A DNA stretch of 10,324 bases from an uncultured Lachnospiraceae bacterium (GTDB taxonomy: Bacteria > Bacillota > Clostridia > Lachnospirales > Lachnospiraceae), in the NCBI GenBank assembly GCA_900313265.1, contig OMRN01000299.1, positions 1-10,324 of the forward strand, given 5' to 3'. Below the pieces are notes generated by a model. It was not told where the DNA came from. It ran no database searches and saw only the letters and a list, made by a program, of their open reading frames with translations. Below, one piece after another: positions 6,774 to 10,324 of this stretch. Position numbers and translations under genes: made by a program. Each line of letters starts with the position of its first letter. Position 1 is the stretch's first letter.

Positions 6774-7697
6774 ATGGAAGGTCTGATTACGATTCTGATA
6801 GTAATAAATACAGTGTTTTTCGCACTGGCGGTTTTCTTTTTCATAAAATGGATACTGCTGAAAAAACAGTTTGATAAGCCGAATGTGGAAGAGGAAATCA
6901 TTTCCATGGTGGATGAAGGCTCCAAAAAAGGCGTTTTGGAGGATTCCGAAGCGGAGATGATTCATAATATTTTTGAATTCGGGGACAAACAGGCGCAGGA
7001 TATCATGACCAACCGCAGCAATATTTCCGCAATCGATGCCTTATCAAGCATTGCGGAGGCGAAGGAAATGATGCTGAAGCTTCCCTACAGCCGTTATCCG
7101 GTTTTCATAAACGACCTGGATCATATTATCGGCGTACTGCATTTAAAAGACATGGTGCGTTATACCGATCATGAGATTAATGAGTCGGATATGATCAAGA
7201 ACCACAAAAATCTCTTAAGAAGGGCATTCTTTATTCCCGAAACCAAGGATGTCGATGATTTGTTTAAGGAGATGCAGTCCGCCGGAATCCAGATGGCGGT
7301 GGTTGTGGACGAGTACGGACAGACGTCCGGCATTATTGCACTCGAAGATATTCTCGAGGAAATAGTCGGAAACATAACCGATGAATATGATATCAAAGCC
7401 GAAATGATCGGACGGAAGAAGGACGGGACCTATGAAATGGCCGGCCTTACACCGCTTGAAGACATCGAGGAAGTACTCGGAATCGAAATTCAGACCGACG
7501 AATACGAAACGTTAAACGGATTTATGACTTTTCACCTGAATCATATTCCGACCGCGGAAGATATCGGATTTGTATATCACTTCGAAGGGTATTCGTTTGA
7601 GATTCTGTCGGTTTTAAAACATGTAATCGATAAAGTGAAAGTAGTAAAGGATAAAGGGACCGGGGAAACACCCGAAGAGCATACGCCGGAGGAGTGA
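6774..7697 (+). CDS. CBS-pair / CorC_HlyC-domain protein with one membrane segment, lacking DUF21
   Basis: A 307-residue protein of the HlyC/CorC (hemolysin C/TlyC-like) group. Residues 4-29 are one hydrophobic helix. Two CBS domains follow (about 73-135 and 140-200), with the hallmark PYSRYPVF at 104-111 and VVVDEYGQTSGIIALEDILE near 176-195. The CorC_HlyC (transporter-associated) domain spans about 212-293. Full-length relatives carry a multi-helix DUF21/CNNM transport domain in front of the CBS pair; here only one helix remains, so this is probably a regulatory or accessory form rather than an ion transporter. The names hemolysin and Mg/Co efflux should not be taken literally. ATG at 6774 follows AAGG (6766-6769); a stronger GGGAGG at 6755-6760 is 13 bases away, longer than ideal. 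An in-frame TAA at 6765 rules out a longer protein. Confidence 0.88.
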   Translation: MEGLITILIVINTVFFALAVFFFIKWILLKKQFDKPNVEEEIISMVDEGSKKGVLEDSEAEMIHNIFEFGDKQAQDIMTNRSNISAIDALSSIAEAKEMMLKLPYSRYPVFINDLDHIIGVLHLKDMVRYTDHEINESDMIKNHKNLLRRAFFIPETKDVDDLFKEMQSAGIQMAVVVDEYGQTSGIIALEDILEEIVGNITDEYDIKAEMIGRKKDGTYEMAGLTPLEDIEEVLGIEIQTDEYETLNGFMTFHLNHIPTAEDIGFVYHFEGYSFEILSVLKHVIDKVKVVKDKGTGETPEEHTPEE

Positions 7698-7710
7698 ATA
7701 TTTGTTGGTG

Positions 7711-7739
7711 TTGATAGATAGTTTCGAAAATGGTATACT
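7711..7739 (+). promoter_or_regulatory. Sigma-A promoter of the yebC-family gene
   Basis: TTGATA (7711-7716, 5 of 6 matches) and TATACT (7734-7739, 5 of 6) are separated by exactly 17 bases. The transcript should start near 7746, leaving a leader of about 30 bases that contains the ribosome site. This separates yebC from the alr-CorC unit. Confidence 0.75.
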
Positions 7740-7764
7740 ATATTCTGTATGACTTTGTAATTTT

Positions 7765-7770
7765 AGGAGG
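7765..7770 (+). promoter_or_regulatory. Ribosome binding site of the yebC-family gene
   Basis: AGGAGG, the perfect anti-16S match, sits five bases before ATG 7776 and fixes that start. It indicates efficient initiation. Confidence 0.85.
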
Positions 7771-7775
7771 ATATT

Positions 7776-8519
7776 ATGTCAGGACATTCAAAATTTGCGA
7801 ACATCAAGCATAAGAAAGAGAAAAATGATGCGGCGAAGGGTAAGATTTTTACGATTATCGGTCGTGAAATTGCCGTAGCCGTTAAGGAAGGCGGCCCGGA
7901 CCCGTCCAATAACTATAAACTCGCAACGGTTATCGCCAAGGCAAAAGCAAACAATATGCCGAACGATACCATTGAACGAGGAATCAAGAAAGCGGCCGGA
8001 GACGACGGAAGCGTGGTATACGAGCATGCAACCTATGAAGGCTACGGTCCCTGCGGAATCGCCATTATCGTGGAAACCTTAACCGACAATAAAAACCGTA
8101 CTGCAGCTAATGTAAGAAGTGCTTTTACGAAAGGAAACGGAAGCATCGGAACGCAGGGTTGCGTATCATTCATGTTTGACCGAAAGGGTCAGATTATGAT
8201 CGATCGTGAAGAATGCGATATGGATCCCGACGATTTAATGATGATTGCGCTTGATGCCGGTGCGGAAGACTTCTCCGAAGAAGAGGACAGTTTCGAAATC
8301 ATTACCGATCCGGATGCTCTTTTCGATGTGGCGAAGGCTCTGGAAGAGAATAAAATTGTACTTGCCAGTTCGGAAGTAACGATGATTCCCCAGAACTACG
8401 TATCCTTAACCGATCCGGAAAATGTAAAATGGCTGAACAGAACGCTTGATCTGCTGGATGAAGACGACGATGTTCAGAATGTTTATACGAACTGGGAAGA
8501 GGAAGACGATTTACGTTAG
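7776..8519 (+). CDS. yebC: YebC/PmpR (TACO1) family protein
   Basis: A 247-residue cytoplasmic protein of the universal YebC/TACO1 family. It opens with the family signature MSGHSKFANIKHKK; the usual Trp at position 7 is Phe. GKIFTIIGREIAVAVKEGG then KANNMPNDTIERGIKKAAG and YEGYGPCGIAIIVETLTDN complete the typical domain 1 and the start of domains 2-3, followed by NRTAANVRSAFTKGNGSIG. The acidic C-terminal part is usual. Members were long annotated as transcriptional regulators (PmpR), while TACO1 is a mitochondrial translational activator and bacterial YebC proteins have more recently been linked to ribosomes stalled on proline-rich sequence. A translation role seems more likely than the regulator label, but the sequence cannot decide. 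Own promoter and a perfect ribosome site precede it. Confidence 0.95.
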   Translation: MSGHSKFANIKHKKEKNDAAKGKIFTIIGREIAVAVKEGGPDPSNNYKLATVIAKAKANNMPNDTIERGIKKAAGDDGSVVYEHATYEGYGPCGIAIIVETLTDNKNRTAANVRSAFTKGNGSIGTQGCVSFMFDRKGQIMIDREECDMDPDDLMMIALDAGAEDFSEEEDSFEIITDPDALFDVAKALEENKIVLASSEVTMIPQNYVSLTDPENVKWLNRTLDLLDEDDDVQNVYTNWEEEDDLR

Positions 8520-8584
8520 GATTCAGAATCCTATGAGGAAAATAAAACTACAGGAATAACAGACCGGTTTAAACGGCTTGTAAA

Positions 8585-8590
8585 GGGAGG
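8585..8590 (+). promoter_or_regulatory. Ribosome binding site of the sulfhydrylase gene
   Basis: GGGAGG four bases before ATG 8595 fixes that start. No convincing promoter was found in the 75-base gap after yebC, so the gene may be read from the yebC promoter. Confidence 0.7.
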
Positions 8591-8594
8591 AAAA

Positions 8595-9875
8595 ATGTCC
8601 GAATTCAGTAAAGAAACCATATGTGTGCAGGGAGGCTGGAAGCCGAAAACCGGCGAGCCCAGGGTTTTGCCGATTTATCAGAGTACCACCTTTAAATATG
8701 ACACATCCGATGCGATGGGTGCACTTTTCGATCTGGAAGCAAGCGGATACTTCTATACCAGACTGCAGAATCCGACGAATGATTTTGTCGCACAGAAAAT
8801 CTGTGATCTGGAAGGCGGTGTTGCCGCAATGCTTACATCTTCCGGACAGGCTGCGAATTTCTATGCCGTATTCAACATCTGTGAGACCGGAGACCATCTG
8901 ATTATTTCATCGGCCATTTACGGCGGAACCTTTAATCTTTTAACAACAACCATCAGCAAAATGGGAATTGAGACCACGGTTGTGGATCCCGAGATTTCCG
9001 AGGAAGATCTGCGTGCGGCCATCCGTCCGAATACCAAATGTATTCTTGCGGAGTCCGTATCCAATCCTTCCCTTTGCGTGCTTGATTTCGATAAATTCGT
9101 TAAAGTGGCGCATGAAGCCGGAGTTCCGATGATTGTGGACAATACGTTCCCGACACCGATTAACTGCAGACCTTTTGAGTTCGGCGTGGATATCGTAACG
9201 CATTCCACGACAAAATACATGGACGGACATGCTACGGCTGTCGGCGGAGCCATTGTGGATTCCGGTAATTTTGACTGGACGAAATATCCGGATAAATATC
9301 CCGGACTTTGCAAACCCGATGAATCCTATCACGGAGTAACCTATACCGAAAGATTCGGAAAGGCTGCATATATTACGAAAGCAACCGTAACGCTGATGAG
9401 AGATTTAGGCTCCATTCAGTCGCCGCAGAATGCTTTTTACGTAAATCTCGGACTGGAGACTCTTCATCTTCGCATGGAACGTCATTGTGCGAATGCCCTT
9501 GAAGTTGCAAAATGGCTGAAAGCGAACGATAAGATTGCCTGGGTAAACTATCCGGGTCTGGAAGACGACAAGTATCATGAAAGAGCAATGAAATATATGC
9601 CAAACGGTACCTGCGGAGTTTTAACCTTCGGATTAAAGGGCGGAAGAGCGGCATCCATCAGTTTCATGGATCATTTAAAACTGATTGCCATCGTAACACA
9701 TGTAGCCGATACGAGATCCTGCGTGCTTCATCCGGCCAGCCATACGCACCGTCAGATGACGGACGAACAGCTTCTGGAAGCCGGTGTACAGCCTGATTTG
9801 ATTCGTTTTTCCGTCGGCATCGAGAATGTAAAAGATATTATTGCCGACCTTGAGCAGGCACTTGAAAGCATGTAA
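8595..9875 (+). CDS. metY: O-acetylhomoserine aminocarboxypropyltransferase/sulfhydrylase-type PLP enzyme
   Basis: Member of the Cys/Met-metabolism PLP family (fold type I), cytoplasmic. The most likely reaction is O-acetyl-L-homoserine plus sulfide giving homocysteine and acetate, direct sulfhydrylation on the way to methionine. Evidence: PIYQSTTF (26-33); YTRLQNPT at 54-61, whose Tyr and Arg hold the phosphate of the neighbouring subunit's PLP; SSGQAA 82-87; IYGGTF with Tyr109 stacking on PLP; VDNTF with Asp182; and the Schiff-base Lys207 in HSTTKYMDGH. The length of 426 residues and the SSGQAA/NTFPTP wording favour MetY over the shorter cystathionine synthases/lyases (about 380-400), which remain the main alternatives. 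The C-terminal segment DTRSCVLHPASHTHRQM is typical, with the substrate-carboxylate Arg. No S-box or T-box leader fits the short upstream gap. Confidence 0.93.
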   Translation: MSEFSKETICVQGGWKPKTGEPRVLPIYQSTTFKYDTSDAMGALFDLEASGYFYTRLQNPTNDFVAQKICDLEGGVAAMLTSSGQAANFYAVFNICETGDHLIISSAIYGGTFNLLTTTISKMGIETTVVDPEISEEDLRAAIRPNTKCILAESVSNPSLCVLDFDKFVKVAHEAGVPMIVDNTFPTPINCRPFEFGVDIVTHSTTKYMDGHATAVGGAIVDSGNFDWTKYPDKYPGLCKPDESYHGVTYTERFGKAAYITKATVTLMRDLGSIQSPQNAFYVNLGLETLHLRMERHCANALEVAKWLKANDKIAWVNYPGLEDDKYHERAMKYMPNGTCGVLTFGLKGGRAASISFMDHLKLIAIVTHVADTRSCVLHPASHTHRQMTDEQLLEAGVQPDLIRFSVGIENVKDIIADLEQALESM

Positions 9876-9882
9876 AACATGC
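9868..9882 (+). repeat. Small perfect hairpin over the metY stop codon
   Basis: GCATGT (9868-9873), AAA, ACATGC (9877-9882) form a perfect 6-base stem with a 3-base loop. The TAA stop lies inside it at 9873-9875. A run of five T follows only at 9894-9898, eleven bases on, so it is at best a weak terminator. Confidence 0.4.
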
Positions 9883-9907
9883 ACGTGAATGAATTTTTGA
9901 AGAATCC

Positions 9908-9932
9908 GCTTTGCATGTATAATCAGCAAAGC
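9908..9932 (+). promoter_or_regulatory. Inverted repeat enclosing a -10-like TATAAT before the glycosyltransferase gene
   Basis: GCTTTGC (9908-9914) and GCAAAGC (9926-9932) are a perfect 7-base inverted repeat. The 11-base interval contains TATAAT at 9918-9923. The best -35 is a poor TTGAAG (9897-9902, spacer 15). It could be a promoter with an overlapping operator, or simply an mRNA hairpin just upstream of the ribosome site AAAGGAG at 9935-9941. Confidence 0.4.
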
Positions 9933-9953
9933 ATAAAGGAGCAGATTTAAAGC

Positions 9954-10324
9954 ATGTCCAAACCCTGTAAACTTGCAATCGTAGTTCCCTGTTATAACGA
10001 AGAAGAAATGCTTCCGATTACCACGAAGGCACTTCTCGAATCCTTAGACGATTTAGAGAAAAAGGGACTGATCGAAAAAGGAAGTTTTGTTCTTTATGTC
10101 GATGACGGAAGCAAAGACAAAACATGGGAACTGATTGCCGCGGAACATGAGAAAAATCCCGTCAGTATATACGGATTAAAGCTTGCCGGAAATGTAGGCC
10201 ATCAGTTTGCGCTTACGGCAGGCCTTTTGACGGCAAAAGACTGTTCGGATGTCACGATTTCCATCGATGCGGATTTGCAGGATGATGTCCGTGTCTTTGA
10301 AGATATGATGAAGAAGTATCACGA
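9954..10324 (+). CDS. Family 2 glycosyltransferase, 3' end cut by window edge
   Basis: The first 123 residues of a GT-A fold, GT2-family enzyme. VVPCYNEEE at 10-18 is the nucleotide-sugar binding start, VDDGSKDKTW at 49-58 the second signature, and DADLQDD at 105-111 supplies the DxD-type metal ligands Asp105 and Asp107. NVGHQFALTAGL (80-91) resembles the NFGxxxAxxAGL of polyisoprenyl-phosphate glycosyltransferases such as GtrB/DPM1-like enzymes, which load a sugar on undecaprenyl phosphate and usually end in two C-terminal membrane helices; these would lie beyond the window. ATG at 9954 is used because the beta-strand begins at residue 6. The ribosome site AAAGGAG (9935-9941) is 12 bases away, somewhat long. 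The donor and acceptor cannot be told from this part. Confidence 0.92.
   Translation, partial: MSKPCKLAIVVPCYNEEEMLPITTKALLESLDDLEKKGLIEKGSFVLYVDDGSKDKTWELIAAEHEKNPVSIYGLKLAGNVGHQFALTAGLLTAKDCSDVTISIDADLQDDVRVFEDMMKKYH

Noticed and set aside
6761..6874. Short frame beginning at ATG 6761, directly after GGGAGG
   Set aside because: The ribosome site has no spacing to this ATG, the frame ends at 6874, and its 37-residue product is anonymous; the CBS/CorC frame from 6774 is clearly the real one.
8518..8532. Palindrome AGGATTCAGAATCCT over the yebC stop as a terminator
   Set aside because: The stem is only six A/T-rich pairs with a 3-base loop and is followed by A-rich sequence rather than T, so intrinsic termination is unlikely.
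8520..8594. SAM (S-box) riboswitch or T-box before the sulfhydrylase gene
   Set aside because: The 75-base gap is too short and has neither the multi-helix S-box pattern nor a T-box sequence with a terminator.
1..10324. Mobile element, phage, CRISPR, tRNA or rRNA
   Set aside because: No transposase, integrase, terminal repeats, spaced identical repeats, or tRNA/rRNA sequence was seen; gene content and base composition look uniform and chromosomal.

Overview
The window looks like a core-chromosome segment of a low-to-mid GC Firmicute, most likely Clostridia and probably Lachnospiraceae. This rests on the gene set, on strong AGGAGG-type ribosome binding sites, on textbook sigma-A promoters, and on the wording of the YebC and ABC-F N-termini. 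It is a judgement from memory of family sequences, since no search was run. There are no RNA genes, insertion sequences, CRISPR arrays, integrases or phage genes. It reads as housekeeping DNA with a few unusual regulatory and domain-architecture details.

Layout. (1) 1-1020, +: NADP-dependent isocitrate dehydrogenase, missing roughly 63 N-terminal residues at the left edge. (2) 1065-3062, -: a duplicated-ATPase ABC-F ribosome-associated protein, YdiF-like, convergent with icd. (3) 3063-3305: a divergent regulatory region with a consensus promoter for rex, a leader of about 120 nt with inverted repeats and a possible Rex half-site, and on the other strand a near-consensus promoter that would give the ABC-F mRNA almost no leader. 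(4) 3306-5469, +: rex (NADH/NAD+ sensing repressor), followed after one base by a membrane-anchored or lipoprotein SGNH-hydrolase protein that seems to contain two SGNH-like modules. (5) 5580-7697, +: alanine racemase, then a CBS-pair/CorC_HlyC protein with a single membrane segment. (6) 7711-8519, +: own promoter and yebC-family gene. (7) 8595-9875, +: PLP-dependent O-acetylhomoserine sulfhydrylase-type enzyme. (8) 9954-10324, +: start of a family 2 glycosyltransferase, cut by the right edge.

How they fit together. The window supplies 2-oxoglutarate and NADPH (Icd), redox-dependent transcription (Rex), cell-envelope work (SGNH protein, alanine racemase for D-Ala, the glycosyltransferase, the CorC-like protein), sulfur amino-acid synthesis (MetY-like), and two factors of families that act on translating ribosomes (ABC-F and YebC). 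The rex/ABC-F proximity echoes Bacillus subtilis, where ydiF lies close to rex (ydiH). No previously undescribed multi-gene system is evident. The items most worth checking are the tandem SGNH protein coupled to rex, the apparently leaderless ABC-F transcript, and the repeat cluster between metY and the glycosyltransferase.
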